DNA from: Swaminathania salitolerans
GTDB taxonomy: Bacteria > Pseudomonadota > Alphaproteobacteria > Acetobacterales > Acetobacteraceae
Direction: 5' to 3' (one strand)
Assembly: GCF_025994315.1 (NCBI RefSeq)
Contig: NZ_BAQE01000012.1
DNA length: 64,000 nucleotides
In this document: piece after piece, positions 1-10,100 of the stretch
Layout of the letters: every line of letters begins with the position of its first letter
Position numbering within the stretch: the first letter of the stretch is position 1
The notes under the pieces: model-generated
Seen by the model: only the letters and a program-made list of their open reading frames with translations
What the model was told of the DNA's origin: nothing
The model's database searches: none
Program-made: the position numbers and the translations under genes

Positions 1-48
1 AGGCTCATAACCTGAAGGCCGCAGGTTCAAATCCTGCCCCCGCAACCA
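1..48 (+). tRNA. initiator tRNA-fMet (CAU), 5' part outside window
   Basis: Only the anticodon arm, variable loop, T arm and acceptor 3' strand are inside the window, ending with an encoded CCA at 46-48. The anticodon loop reads CTCATAA, so the anticodon is CAU. The T arm (GCAGG-TTCAAAT-CCTGC) and the 3' acceptor strand CCCCCGCAACCA match the bacterial initiator tRNA rather than elongator tRNA-Met. The 5' boundary cannot be seen. Confidence 0.9.
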
Positions 49-273
49 GTCCCCATACATCACACGACATCAGAGACCCTCAGCAGACGATGCTGTTGCA
101 TCTCGTGCACAAGCGCGTCGAACAAGGCGTATCGCCTGTTTGATGGCGTTGCTCCTGGCCACCGGGTTGAGGGCCAATCCCGGCCCCGATGAACTCGGCA
201 TGTCGTGATAGGCTTCATCGGGCGTGCGTCCAGCCAGACAGGATCCAGGCCGGAGCGGCGCGGGGCAGAGCCC

Positions 274-1434
274 TTACTTCAGAACGATCTGACGGCCCGC
301 GCCATAGATGTGGTAGAAAGAGCTCGCAGGCATGTAGTCGACAAGGGGCTCGCCATTTGCGTCGATGTGATCGATCCAGCCGCCATTGAGCCTCTCCGGT
401 GCGAAACGTTCCAGAAAACCATGCGCGAAACGATCTGCTTCGTTGCCATGCGTCATTGAATAAGGCGCGCCATGCAGGAGACGCAGTAATTCGGTCTGCG
501 CCCAGATCCGTGACGCGTGCCCTGTGATAACCCTGTTTTCGGTCATCGAATCGTATACGCGGGAGGTCGACATGTCGCATCCGCTGACGAAACCGGCCCG
601 GAACAATCCTTCGGCCGTCTCGAGCAGCCATGAACGATCCGCTTCGTCGCAGCGGGACAGCCGCGCATAGTCACGCAGCAGCCAGCTCCATTCGAAGAGA
701 TGCCCGGGCTGTACCTGATTCTGTCCTCCTGCCTTCAGAGGCGTCCAGCGGTAATCGAAAAATTCGAGCAACAGGCCAGAGCTCCGGTCGATCAGACGCG
801 TTCTGGCCAGATCGATCAGTTTACGGGCGCGCTCCAGATAGAATGCATCGCCCGTGGCTTCGAAAACCGCGAGATAGGCTTCCAGAAGATGCATATGGGG
901 GTTCTGGCTGCGAAGCGTTCCGCTGTCCGGAATGCTGTCCAGATAGCCTTCATTGGGTGCGGTGAAGATCAGATCGATCTCTTCGGCAATCAGTCGGGCC
1001 ATTTTGCGATCTTCGGGGCGATCGGCCATGCGTATGGCCCAGCCATAGGCGAAAAGAATGAAGGCATGGGCGTACAGATCGCGTTTTGTGCTGGCAGGGC
1101 GTCCTTCGGGATTTACGGAAAAGACCCAGCCTGCCGAACCGTCTCCGCGATGATAGAGCGCCTCGACCGTGTCCAGACATGTGAGTGCCTGATCCATGCC
1201 GTCATGCAACGTGTCGATCGTTGCCCGGCAATAGGTCGCGATCTGGCGGGCCTGAACCATGAGTCGCAGGGCGCCGAGGCGAACCGGTCCGGCCTGCCAG
1301 TCGAGTCTTTCATGAAACAGGCGGCGTTTCGTATCGAAACCTGCCTCACGCCAGAGAGGCAGCGCCTTGTCGACCAGCCATTCGCGCCAGAGTGTCTGGG
1401 GAGTACGGACTTGCTGAGGGGTGCTGCTCGTCAT
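274..1434 (-). CDS. AGE family epimerase/isomerase
   Basis: 386-residue protein of the N-acylglucosamine 2-epimerase (AGE) superfamily, an (alpha/alpha)6-barrel enzyme group that interconverts or epimerises sugars such as mannose/fructose or GlcNAc/ManNAc. Visible signatures are repeated helical hairpins, HMHLLEAYLAVFEATGD mid-protein, PGHLFEWSWLL (about residue 245) and SFYHIYGAG near the C terminus; the histidines in the last two correspond to the family's catalytic pair. The length fits the family (about 380-420). The ATG lies 18 nt after the hldE stop on the same strand, so the two are probably co-transcribed. That suggests a hexose or heptose precursor role in envelope polysaccharide synthesis. 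The exact substrate cannot be read from sequence. Confidence 0.85.
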   Translation of the reverse strand: MTSSTPQQVRTPQTLWREWLVDKALPLWREAGFDTKRRLFHERLDWQAGPVRLGALRLMVQARQIATYCRATIDTLHDGMDQALTCLDTVEALYHRGDGSAGWVFSVNPEGRPASTKRDLYAHAFILFAYGWAIRMADRPEDRKMARLIAEEIDLIFTAPNEGYLDSIPDSGTLRSQNPHMHLLEAYLAVFEATGDAFYLERARKLIDLARTRLIDRSSGLLLEFFDYRWTPLKAGGQNQVQPGHLFEWSWLLRDYARLSRCDEADRSWLLETAEGLFRAGFVSGCDMSTSRVYDSMTENRVITGHASRIWAQTELLRLLHGAPYSMTHGNEADRFAHGFLERFAPERLNGGWIDHIDANGEPLVDYMPASSFYHIYGAGRQIVLK

Positions 1435-1452
1435 TTACCTGGAATTTCGGCC

Positions 1453-2925
1453 TCAATGGTCGCCCGGATCGGCCATACTGGCTCCGGCCGGCGTTCTCTT
1501 CTTGATTTTACTGACGATCGAAGTCGTCGATCGACCTGATACCAGATCGGCGAGCACGACGCGACCGCCGCCGGATCTGACGAGATCGGCACCGACGACC
1601 TCATCCTCGGTATAGTCGGCCCCCTTGACCAGAACGTCGGGTCTGAGCGCGCGTATCGTCTCATAGGGCGTATCCTCGTCGAAGATGACGACGAGATCCA
1701 CATCGCGCAGCGCGCCCATGACGGTGGCGCGGGCCGTCTGGTCCTGCAGGGGGCGTTCCGGTCCCTTGAGACGCCGGACGGAGGCATCGCTGTTCAGGGC
1801 AACGACGAGCTTGTCCCCATGCTGTGCCGCAGCGCGGATCAGCGCCACATGGCCGGGGTGGAGCAGATCGAAACAACCATTCGTGAAAACGATCCGTGCG
1901 CCGTGCTGGCGCCATGCCTCGATCGTCTCGACCGCATCGTCCCGGGTTGCGAACACACTGTCATCGGCGATCTCCGATTTCAGAGCCGCGCTGAGTTCGG
2001 CGCGCGAAACCGTGGCCGTACCGAGCTTGCCGACGACGATCGAGGCAGCGCTGGTCGCAATGACCATGGCCGTCCTGAGATCCTCTCCAGCCGATATCAT
2101 GCTCGCGATCGTCGCGACCACCGTATCGCCTGCGCCCGAAACATCGAAGACCTCGGATTTGCGGACATGGGCATGGGTCAGTGCGCCATCGGTCTCGAGC
2201 AGGGTCATCCCTTCCTCGGAGCGCGTCACGAGCACGTTTCCCCCGAAGCGGGATTGTGCGGCTTGCGTCGCGATGCGGATTTCGGCGTCGTTGCGTACCG
2301 GCAGCCCCGTTGCCGCCGCAAGTTCGCTCCGGTTCGGCGTGATCAGATAGGCACCCCGGTAAGCCGAGAAATCCCTGCGTTTGGGATCGACCACGACAGG
2401 CACGCCCCGCAAGCGTGCGGTTTCCATGATCGCGTCCAGAACGGCATCGCTCAGGACACCCTTCGCATAATCCGAACAGATGACGACATCCGCCCTGCTC
2501 ACCGCCTCGCGCGCGGCGGAGATCAGCTTCGCCTCCATGGCCGGAGTCATGCTCACATTCGGTTCGTCGTCTATACGGACGATCTGTTGTCGTCCGCTCA
2601 GCACGCGCGTCTTGGTGATGGTCGTCCAGCCCCCGTCCGGGACGACGAGCGAAAGATCGATATCGCTCCGGTCCCGGATCGCCCGGTCGAGATCCTGTGC
2701 GGCCTGATCCGCGCCGACCAGCCCCACGAGGGTGACGGCGCATCCGAGGGCTGCGGCATTCATGGCGACATTGGCCGCACCGCCCGGAACGGCACTATGC
2801 TGCGCTCTGAGCAGGACCGGCACCGGTGCTTCAGGGGAAATGCGATCGACCGAGCCATGAACGTAGCAGTCGAGGAGAAGGTCTCCCACGATCGCAACCC
2901 GACCGAATGTGAAGTCACTGAGCAT
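1453..2925 (-). CDS. hldE: bifunctional heptose-7-phosphate kinase / heptose-1-phosphate adenylyltransferase
   Basis: 490 residues with the classic HldE (RfaE) two-domain layout. Residues 1 to about 320 are a PfkB/ribokinase-like kinase, with GDLLLDCYVHG at 14-24, a glycine pair at 48-49 and the catalytic-loop motif GAGD at 264-267. Residues about 345-480 are a cytidylyltransferase-fold adenylyltransferase with FTNGCFDLLHPGH at 347-359. It makes ADP-heptose for the LPS inner core by phosphorylating D-glycero-D-manno-heptose 7-phosphate at C1 and, after dephosphorylation by GmhB, adding AMP. Length and domain order are normal. It is the first gene of the minus-strand pair with the AGE epimerase and diverges from the HtrA-like protease across 294 bases. 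Confidence 0.96.
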   Translation of the reverse strand: MLSDFTFGRVAIVGDLLLDCYVHGSVDRISPEAPVPVLLRAQHSAVPGGAANVAMNAAALGCAVTLVGLVGADQAAQDLDRAIRDRSDIDLSLVVPDGGWTTITKTRVLSGRQQIVRIDDEPNVSMTPAMEAKLISAAREAVSRADVVICSDYAKGVLSDAVLDAIMETARLRGVPVVVDPKRRDFSAYRGAYLITPNRSELAAATGLPVRNDAEIRIATQAAQSRFGGNVLVTRSEEGMTLLETDGALTHAHVRKSEVFDVSGAGDTVVATIASMISAGEDLRTAMVIATSAASIVVGKLGTATVSRAELSAALKSEIADDSVFATRDDAVETIEAWRQHGARIVFTNGCFDLLHPGHVALIRAAAQHGDKLVVALNSDASVRRLKGPERPLQDQTARATVMGALRDVDLVVIFDEDTPYETIRALRPDVLVKGADYTEDEVVGADLVRSGGGRVVLADLVSGRSTTSIVSKIKKRTPAGASMADPGDH

Positions 2926-3088
2926 GAAGCATTACCAATCCGCCAGAAGACGTTTTCGCCGGACAGGAGACCCGGCCCGCTGTCACGATCCTTCCGGTAT
3001 CCGTCTCGTCCTGTCCTGCCATCGGGTGTCGCTCTTGGCAATGCCGGGCATCCGGCGCAGGACGGGGGCCGGAGGGCAGAGCGCAGGA

Positions 3089-3125
3089 GGCGCGGGAACA
3101 GGGGCGCGGGAACAGGGCGCGGGAG
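3089..3125. repeat. short GC-rich tandem repeat in the hldE/HtrA intergenic gap
   Basis: Between the divergent starts of hldE (2925) and the protease gene (3220) the unit GGCGCGGGAACAGG appears at 3089-3102, again at 3103-3116 with a one-base overlap into the next unit, and in part at 3116-3125. No gene is convincing in this 294-base gap; it must carry the promoters of both flanking genes, but no clear -35/-10 pair stands out. Confidence 0.6.
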
Positions 3126-3219
3126 AGATGCCGGTCAGGGGGAAGAGAGATGGCATTCGGATGTTTCTGCGCTATCGTGCCCGCATGACCCAGCTCTTCG
3201 TCCCGATCGTGGTTTTGTG

Positions 3220-4401
3220 ATGCGTCTTGTTCTCGCCTTGCTCGTGCTTGCCGCGTTCGGTGTCGCGCAGGCCTCTGCCCTGCCTGCCTTTCTCGAGAAA
3301 TTCCTGCCGCATCCGCCCCATCCGCCGAGTCATCCGGCCATACCTGCGGTGCCCTCGGCCAAGACTGTCCAGATACCGCCCCAGGCCCCGGTTCCCGACG
3401 GCACGCCCGCATTGCCGCCCGTTCTCGTGCAATCCGGGCCCCTGTCCTTCGCGCCTCTGGTCCAGCGGGTCATTCCGGCCGTCGTGAATATCGCGATCAC
3501 ACAGATCAGCAGCGAAGGCGGGGGCAGGATTCCTGCGCAGATCAGGGGGACGCCGCTCGAGAAGCGCTACCGTGAGAAGATGCAACGCCATCAGGAGGAA
3601 ATTCTCGGGGCGGGATCCGGTTTCATTATCGATCCCTCGGGCATCATCGTGACCAACGATCATGTCGTCGGTGACGCGGATAACGTGACGGTCTCCCTCT
3701 CGAACGGTCAGGAGCTTCCGGCGAAGCTGATCGGCGTCGATGCCCTGACCGATATCGCGGTGATCAAGGTGGAGTCGCCCAAGCCTCTCCCCTATGTCAC
3801 CTGGGGAGACAGTCACAAGGTCAATGTCGGCGACTGGATTCTCGTCGCAGGCAATCCGTTCGGATTCGGATCGTCGGTCAGCGCAGGGATCGTCTCCGCA
3901 CGGGGGCGCGATCTCGGAGCGGGATCGCTCGACGATTTCCTGCAGCTGGACGCTCCGATCAATCCGGGCAATTCCGGCGGTCCTGCCTTCAACATGAGAG
4001 GTCAGGTCGTTGCCGTGAATGCCGCCATGGTTTCCCCTGCAGGCGGCTCGGTGGGGATAGGCTTCGGAATCCCGTCCGAAATCGTCGCGCCCATCGTCGA
4101 CGAGATCCGCCGGACCGGCCATGTCGATCACGGCTGGCTCGGCGTTACGCTCGATGACGGAGACGGATCGGTCGTGCTCGTCGATGTCGACCGGAACGGG
4201 CCGGCGATGAAGGGCGGGCTTCTGAAAGGGGACAAGGTGATCGCCATCAACGGGGCGCCAGTCCAGAACGGGCGCGCCCTGCTTCGCATCGTGGCGGCGG
4301 ACAAGCCGGGCAGCGCCGTTACTTTCTCGGTAATCCGCAAGGGGAAAACCAAAGTGATCGTTCTGCCGGTCGGCAAACGTCCCCCGGATGTGGATGAATG
4401 A
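3220..4401 (+). CDS. HtrA/DegP-like periplasmic serine protease
   Basis: 393-residue trypsin-like protease with one PDZ domain. The N terminus (MRLVLALLVLAAFGVAQASA) is a signal peptide, followed by a proline-rich linker to about residue 75. The catalytic triad is visible: His148 in TNDHVVG, Asp178 in LTDIAVIKV and Ser252 in PGNSGGPAF. One PDZ domain starts at HGWLGVTLDDG (about 304) and runs to the end, so this is DegS/short-HtrA-like rather than two-PDZ DegP. The start was chosen because the open frame runs much further upstream, across hldE, without coding character, while this ATG begins a signal peptide. It sits 96 bases before a two-component system, suggesting an envelope-quality-control unit. 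I see no clear soluble-versus-anchored signal. Confidence 0.92.
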   Translation: MRLVLALLVLAAFGVAQASALPAFLEKFLPHPPHPPSHPAIPAVPSAKTVQIPPQAPVPDGTPALPPVLVQSGPLSFAPLVQRVIPAVVNIAITQISSEGGGRIPAQIRGTPLEKRYREKMQRHQEEILGAGSGFIIDPSGIIVTNDHVVGDADNVTVSLSNGQELPAKLIGVDALTDIAVIKVESPKPLPYVTWGDSHKVNVGDWILVAGNPFGFGSSVSAGIVSARGRDLGAGSLDDFLQLDAPINPGNSGGPAFNMRGQVVAVNAAMVSPAGGSVGIGFGIPSEIVAPIVDEIRRTGHVDHGWLGVTLDDGDGSVVLVDVDRNGPAMKGGLLKGDKVIAINGAPVQNGRALLRIVAADKPGSAVTFSVIRKGKTKVIVLPVGKRPPDVDE

Positions 4402-4460
4402 CCACACAGCCCTTTCTTCTGAGGCGTAACTGAAAGATAATGAGGTCACTGTAAAGTGAG

Positions 4461-4477
4461 GGGTGGGAATCCCACCC
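4461..4477. promoter_or_regulatory. perfect inverted repeat before the response-regulator gene
   Basis: GGGTGGGAATCCCACCC is a perfect 7-bp inverted repeat with a 3-base centre. It lies 20 bases upstream of the ATG at 4498, just before the ribosome-binding region (GTCGAGG). As DNA it could be a regulator operator; as RNA it would make a tight hairpin next to the ribosome site. Which of these applies cannot be decided from sequence. Confidence 0.5.
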
Positions 4478-4497
4478 GCTGGAGTCGAGGACTGACC

Positions 4498-5178
4498 ATG
4501 CGTATTCTGCTTGTCGAGGATGATCCAACCGTCAGAAGCTTCATCGTCAAGGGTCTGAAGGAAACCGGACATCTCGTCGAGGAAGCCGATAACGGCAAGG
4601 ACGGTCTGTTTCTCGCCGTGAGCGAGAATTTCGATATCATGATTCTCGACCGTATGTTGCCGGGCGGCATAGACGGTCTGCGTATTCTGGAGACGCTTCG
4701 CGCACAGAACAACGCGACCCCGGTCCTGCTGCTATCCGCTCTGGCCGATGTGGATGAGCGCGTGGCCGGGCTCAAGGCTGGCGGCGACGATTACATGACC
4801 AAGCCGTTCGCCTTCTCCGAGCTTCTTGCGCGCGTGGAAGCGCTTGCCCGCCGTGGCAGCGCCGAACAGGCGCCGCAGACGAAACTCGTGGTGGCCGATC
4901 TCGAGATGGATCTCCTGTCCCGGACGGTGAAGAGAGGCGAAGAGAAGATCGACCTGCAACCGCGGGAGTTCCGGCTGCTCGAGTTCCTGATGCGCCATGC
5001 AGGCCAGGTCGTGACGCGCACGATGCTGCTCGAGCGCGTATGGGACTATCATTTCGACCCGCAGACCAACGTCATCGACGTGCATGTCTCGCGGCTGCGG
5101 CAGAAGGTGGACAAGCCTTTCGAGACCGCGCTGATCCATACGATTCGCAACGCGGGCTATATCCTGCGCGCCAACTGA
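4498..5178 (+). CDS. OmpR/PhoB-family response regulator
   Basis: 226-residue two-component response regulator. The receiver domain (1 to about 118) has the acidic pair in LLVEDDP, phospho-acceptor Asp51 in MILDRMLPGG and the conserved Lys102 in MTKPFAF. A winged-helix DNA-binding domain (about 130-224) follows, with the typical LQPREFRLLEFLMRH, VTRTMLLERVW and TNVIDVHVSRLRQKVD. An open frame extends 14 codons upstream, but MRILLVEDD is the canonical start and has GTCGAGG upstream. Its partner kinase starts 18 bases downstream, so the two are co-transcribed. Confidence 0.95.
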   Translation: MRILLVEDDPTVRSFIVKGLKETGHLVEEADNGKDGLFLAVSENFDIMILDRMLPGGIDGLRILETLRAQNNATPVLLLSALADVDERVAGLKAGGDDYMTKPFAFSELLARVEALARRGSAEQAPQTKLVVADLEMDLLSRTVKRGEEKIDLQPREFRLLEFLMRHAGQVVTRTMLLERVWDYHFDPQTNVIDVHVSRLRQKVDKPFETALIHTIRNAGYILRAN

Positions 5179-5196
5179 TCGGGACAGGTCGTTTTC

Positions 5197-6609
5197 ATGA
5201 GGTTCAGCCTCTCGCGCTTTCCCATGCTCAGATTATGGTGGAAGCGCGCCTGGCGGTTCCGTTCTGCAGGACTGGGGTTCTCCCTGGCCTACGGTCTGGT
5301 TTTCGCTCTCTCCGCCACGCTGTTCCTGACCTTTCTCTGGTGGCACACGATCGGGGCGCTCGAGCGCGAGGTGGGACAGGCCGTGGACGCCGACGCGCAC
5401 GGCCTTGCCGAGCGCTGGATGCAGGGCGGTCTTCCGAGCCTGCAACGCGCCATCCAGGATCGCCTCGATCAGGATGTCGAGGATCAGGATCTCTATCTCC
5501 TCATCACGCCCGGAGGAAAGAGGCTGGCGGGCAACATGCCCGCCTGGCCCGAAGCCGTGCAGCGGGCAGATCGCTTCTATACGCTGAAGATCAGCCGTGC
5601 AGGCAATACGGCCACGGCGGCGCTCCATGCCTATATCCTGCCCGATGGGCTGCAACTGCTCGTCGGGCGCGACATCCGGGGGCGCGATATCCTGCGGCGG
5701 GTTCTGACCGAAACCTTCCTGTGGTCGTGGCTGATGGTGACGGCGCTGGCGGTCGGCGGCGCCTGGGTGGTGCGCGGCATATTCAAGCGGATCCTGAGTT
5801 CGATCGCCCGCACCACCACCGCGCTCGCGACCGGCGATATGCGCCAGAGGATGCCGCTCGTCGGGAACGACGTGGATCTGGTGGCCCATTCGATCAACCG
5901 TATGCTCGACCGGATCTCACGACTCATGGAAGGGGTGAAACAGGTCTCCAATTCGATCGCGCACGATCTCAGGACACCGATCACCCGCGCCCGCAATCGT
6001 CTGGAAGATGCAGCGCTTCATGCGCGCACGACCGAGGAGATGCATGAGGCGATTTTCCGGGCGGTAGCGGATCTGGATCATGTGACCTCGGTCTTCGATG
6101 CGCTGATGCGTATCGCCCAGATCGAGGCCGGAGCCCGCCGCGCTGCATTCGAGACGACCGATCTCATCAGGCCGCTGCACGACATCGCCGAACTCTACGA
6201 GGCCACGGCGGAAGAGGCCGGGCTTCAGATCGCTCTCGATCTTCCTCCCCGTCTGCGTTTTCACGGCGATTCCCGCCTGATACAGCAGGCAGTCGCCAAT
6301 ATGATCGACAATGCCATCAAGTTCTCGCCCGCAGGGACGACGGTGACGCTCCGGGCGAGCGTGTCCGGCGCGCTGGTCCGTATCAGCGTGACCGATGAGG
6401 GACCCGGCATGTCGGAGGACGATCTCATGCGCGCTTCGGAGCGGTTCTTCCGGGCCGATCAGGCGCGCAATACCCCCGGTGCGGGACTAGGCCTGTCTCT
6501 GGTGCAGGCCGTGGCCCAGCTCCATGGTGGCAGCCTCAGCCTCGAACCGTTGCAGCGCGGGCTGCGTGTCGTGCTGAGTCTGCCCGTCGAGGAGCCGGCA
6601 TCGGCCTGA
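5197..6609 (+). CDS. sensor histidine kinase
   Basis: 470-residue membrane histidine kinase. A first transmembrane helix lies at about 28-48, a periplasmic sensor region at about 50-168, and a second helix at about 173-193. A HAMP linker follows. The dimerisation domain has the H-box SNSIAHDLRTPITRARNRLE, with phospho-acceptor His256. The ATPase domain has the N-box NMIDNAIKFSP (about 368), DEGPGMSEDD and the G-box GAGLGLSLVQAVAQLHGG. It follows the regulator gene by 18 bases and should phosphorylate it. The HtrA-like protease upstream suggests it may sense envelope damage, but the sensor domain is not one I recognise. Confidence 0.94.
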   Translation: MRFSLSRFPMLRLWWKRAWRFRSAGLGFSLAYGLVFALSATLFLTFLWWHTIGALEREVGQAVDADAHGLAERWMQGGLPSLQRAIQDRLDQDVEDQDLYLLITPGGKRLAGNMPAWPEAVQRADRFYTLKISRAGNTATAALHAYILPDGLQLLVGRDIRGRDILRRVLTETFLWSWLMVTALAVGGAWVVRGIFKRILSSIARTTTALATGDMRQRMPLVGNDVDLVAHSINRMLDRISRLMEGVKQVSNSIAHDLRTPITRARNRLEDAALHARTTEEMHEAIFRAVADLDHVTSVFDALMRIAQIEAGARRAAFETTDLIRPLHDIAELYEATAEEAGLQIALDLPPRLRFHGDSRLIQQAVANMIDNAIKFSPAGTTVTLRASVSGALVRISVTDEGPGMSEDDLMRASERFFRADQARNTPGAGLGLSLVQAVAQLHGGSLSLEPLQRGLRVVLSLPVEEPASA

Positions 6610-6657
6610 CACGGCCTGACAGGGCCCGGGCGGCGCGATGGGGCGAAATCCTGTCAT

Positions 6658-6673
6658 AGACTTAACCAAGTCT
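6658..6673. promoter_or_regulatory. inverted repeat, possible operator
   Basis: AGACTTAACCAAGTCT is a perfect 6-bp inverted repeat with a 4-base centre, in the 113-base gap between the sensor kinase and the small secreted protein. No U-tract follows, so an operator is a better guess than a terminator. Confidence 0.35.
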
Positions 6674-6722
6674 TCATGTATCCACCACAGGGCAGTAATG
6701 TGGACATGATTAGTACAACTTC

Positions 6723-7064
6723 ATGGCCCATGGTTTCGTCGCAGTCCTCTGCCTGTCCGGTCTGATCTGTGCGCTCGGCATTGCGAAAGCGGCCGAGGCA
6801 GAAGACATGGCAAAACCGATCCCGACCGATATGGTCGAGGACGAAAAGACCCCTATGGCGGTCACCAGCGACACACTGGAATACTGCCGCTCCCTCTCCC
6901 GCAAGGTGCACAACACCCTGCACAGGGCTTCCGATATTCCGGGCTCTGTCATCAGCCAGGCCATGTATCTCGAGCATGAGGGCGAGCGGCTCTGTGCGCA
7001 CGGGCATCTGCGCGCGGGGATCACCCATGAGAGACGGGCGCTCGCTGTTCTCACCCGTTCGTGA
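6723..7064 (+). CDS. small secreted protein of unknown function
   Basis: 113 residues with an N-terminal signal peptide (MAHGFVAVLCLSGLICALGIAKAAEA, cleavage probably after AKAAEA or nearby). The mature part is about 85 residues, mostly helical in appearance, with two cysteines (EYCRSLS and RLCAHGH) that could form a disulfide in the periplasm, and a charged C terminus. I do not recognise the family. It starts 113 bases after the sensor kinase on the same strand, with a palindrome between them, so it may be a separate unit. No strong Shine-Dalgarno precedes the ATG. Confidence 0.65.
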   Translation: MAHGFVAVLCLSGLICALGIAKAAEAEDMAKPIPTDMVEDEKTPMAVTSDTLEYCRSLSRKVHNTLHRASDIPGSVISQAMYLEHEGERLCAHGHLRAGITHERRALAVLTRS

Positions 7065-7193
7065 GCGGGCGCGGCGCTCTATCGCTCGGCGCGGCTTCGG
7101 GCTAATCCGGTGCCGCGCCTTTCGTGACTCCGGGGTTCCGTCTCCGGGGATCTACCGGCGCATTCCTTGCGAGTGTCCCGGGGATGGGTTGCC

Positions 7194-10100
7194 ATGAACA
7201 TGATAGCGGTTCTCGATCAGGTTCCGGGAAATGACGCGAATCACGTCTCTTTTCTCGAGGCCCTGAAGGAAGAGGGATTCGAGGGCGAGATCGAGACAGG
7301 TCACGATGTGCGCCTCGTTCATGCGACCGATAACTCGATCTATCAGCGTCATCCCGAGGCGGTTGTCTTTCCCCGTCATCGCCCGGATCTCGTCCGGTTG
7401 GCACGTCTGGCGGGAGAGGCGCGTTTCCGTTCGGTGGTTCTGGCGCCGCGCGGAGGGGGCACCGGTACGAACGGGCAGTCCCTGACCGCGGGTATCGTGG
7501 TGGATCTGTCCCGTCACATGAACCGGATCCTCGAGATCGATCCGGTGGGAAAATGGGTCCGGGTCGAACCCGGCGTCGTGAAGGATCAGCTCAATGCGGC
7601 CGTCGCGGCGCATGGCCTCTTCTTCGCGCCTGAACTCTCGACATCCAATCGCGCCACGATCGGGGGCATGATCAGCACGGATGCGAGCGGGCAGGGCAGT
7701 TGTACCTACGGCAAGACGCGCGATCATGTTCTTTCGGTTTCGACGGTTCTGCTCGGGGGAGAGAGTCTCGAGACCGGCCCCTGCGACGAGGCCGCCCTTG
7801 CCGGGCTGAGATCCGGCACGGGACGTGTGGCCGAGATCGTCGGATGCGTGGCCGATATCTGGGAGGCCGAGAAAGAGACGATCGCCCGTGTCTTTCCCCC
7901 TCTGAATCGCTGCCTGACCGGATATGATCTGCGTCATCTGCGCGATGACGAAGGGCGGTTCGATCTGACCGGTCTCCTCTGCGGATCCGAGGGAACGCTC
8001 GGATTCCTGGCCGAGGCGAAGCTGTCGCTTCTCGAGATCCCGACGCATTCCATTCTCGTCAATATCCGCTACGACAGCTTCATGGATGCGCTGCGCGACG
8101 CGCGCGCGCTGATCGCCCTCAGGCCGCTTTCCATCGAGACGATCGACTCCAGGGTTCTCGGCCTCGCCATGCAGGATTTCATCTGGGATTCGGTCGAGGC
8201 GTATTTCCCCCAGGACGAGGCCGGCCCGGCGCAGGGGATCAATCTCGTCGAGTTTGCCGGTCACGACGCTGCCGCGCTGAGAGAGACGGTCGAGGCCTTT
8301 CTCGTGCATCTGCGGCAGGACGGAACCGTACGCAGACGGGGGCATACGCTCGCCGAGGGACGGAACGCGGTCGCCCGGGTCTACGCCATGCGCAAGCGTG
8401 CGGTCGGGCTTCTGGGCAATGTCCAGGGAGAGGCGCGCCCGCAGCCTTTCGTCGAGGACACGGCGGTCCCACCGGAACGGCTTGCGGCGTTCATCGAGGA
8501 ATTCCGGGCCCTGCTCGACGCATACGGGCTCGATTATGGCATGTTCGGCCATGTCGATGCGGGTGTGCTCCATGTCCGACCGCTTCTGGATATGCGCGAT
8601 CCGGCACAGGCTGCGCTCATTCGCCCGCTGAGCGATGCTGTGTTCGCTCTCACGCGTCGCTATGGCGGGCTGCTCTGGGGAGAACACGGCAAGGGTGTGC
8701 GCTCCGAATATGTTCCTGCCGTTTTCGGGCCGCTCTATCCCTCTCTGCAGCGCATCAAGACGGTGTTCGACCCTTTCAACCAGCTCAATCCGGGCAAGAT
8801 CGCGACACCGGAAGCGCAGCAGGAGGAGACGGGCGGCCTGTTGCAGATCGACCGGGTTCCGTTTCGCGGCGATCAGGATCGCCAGATCCCCGATCCTGTC
8901 TGGAAAGGTTTCGGGGCCGCGATGCATTGCAACGGTAACGGCGCCTGTTTCAACTACGATCAGGACGATCCGATGTGCCCGTCCTGGAAGGCGACGCGGG
9001 ACAGGCGGTTTTCCCCGAAGGGACGGGCCTCGCTTTTCCGCGAATGGGTGCGTCTGCAGAGCCGCTCGGGCGCGGATATCGCCGCGCTCGAGCGGCTCTC
9101 GATCGCGCGGCCCATCCGGTCGGCAGTGCGGGCCATTCCGGCGACGTTCCGCCGCCGCGCGCACGCGCCGCAGGATTTCTCGCACCGGCTCTATGACAGC
9201 CTCGCGACCTGTCTCGCCTGCAAATCCTGCACGAGCCAGTGTCCGGTGAAGGTGGATGTGCCCGATTTCCGCGCGCGTTTTCTCGCTCTCTATCACAGAC
9301 GCTACGCGCGCCCCCTGCGCGATTACGCGGTCGGTTTCATCGAATACGGTCTGCCGGTCCTTTCGAAGGTCTCGCGGATCTACAATGTCGCAGCCGGTTT
9401 CGCGCCGATGAAGCGCTTCGTGGCGCGTTGCCTCGGCCTTGTCGACATGCCCTCGATGGGCCGGGCGACGCTGACGGAAACATGCCGGAGATGGAACGTC
9501 CTCCCCGCAACTCCCGAACGTCTCGCGCTTCTCAGCCCGGGGGAGCGGAGCCGGTCGGTCGTGCTCCTGCCCGATATGTTCACCCGGCATTTCGAGCCGG
9601 GTCTCGTATCCGCTTTCGTGGAGCTTGCGGCGCGCTGCGGCCAGCAGGTCTATCTGGCGGAGAGCCTCGCCAGCGGAAAGCCGCTTCACGTTCACGGGTT
9701 TCTCGGGCTTTTCGCATGGCAGGCGCGCCGTAATGCCGCCTGGCTGCGCGGTCTTGCCTCGGCCAATGTGCCGATCGTCGGGCTCGATCCTGCAATGACG
9801 CTCATCTACCGGCAGGAATACCGGAAGCTCGCCGGGGTCGGGACCGTGCCCGATGTGCTGCTTCCGCAGGAATGGCTGCAGGACGTTCTGCCCGTCTTGC
9901 CCGCGCAGGGCGATCGGGACGGGACGGCGTATGTCTATCTCGGGCATTGCACCGAAAAAACGGCCCTGACGGGTTCCGGCGCGGCCTGGCAGGATCTTTT
10001 CGGGCGGGTTGGCGTCCCGCTCGCCATCGGCAAGACCGGATGCTGCGGCATGTCGGGCACGTTCGGCCATGAAGCGCGCAATGTGGAAACGTCGCGCGTG

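Noticed and set aside
1819..3219. Long N-terminal extension of the HtrA-like protease
   Set aside because: The frame is open upstream through hldE antisense, but the signal peptide at 3220 defines the real start.
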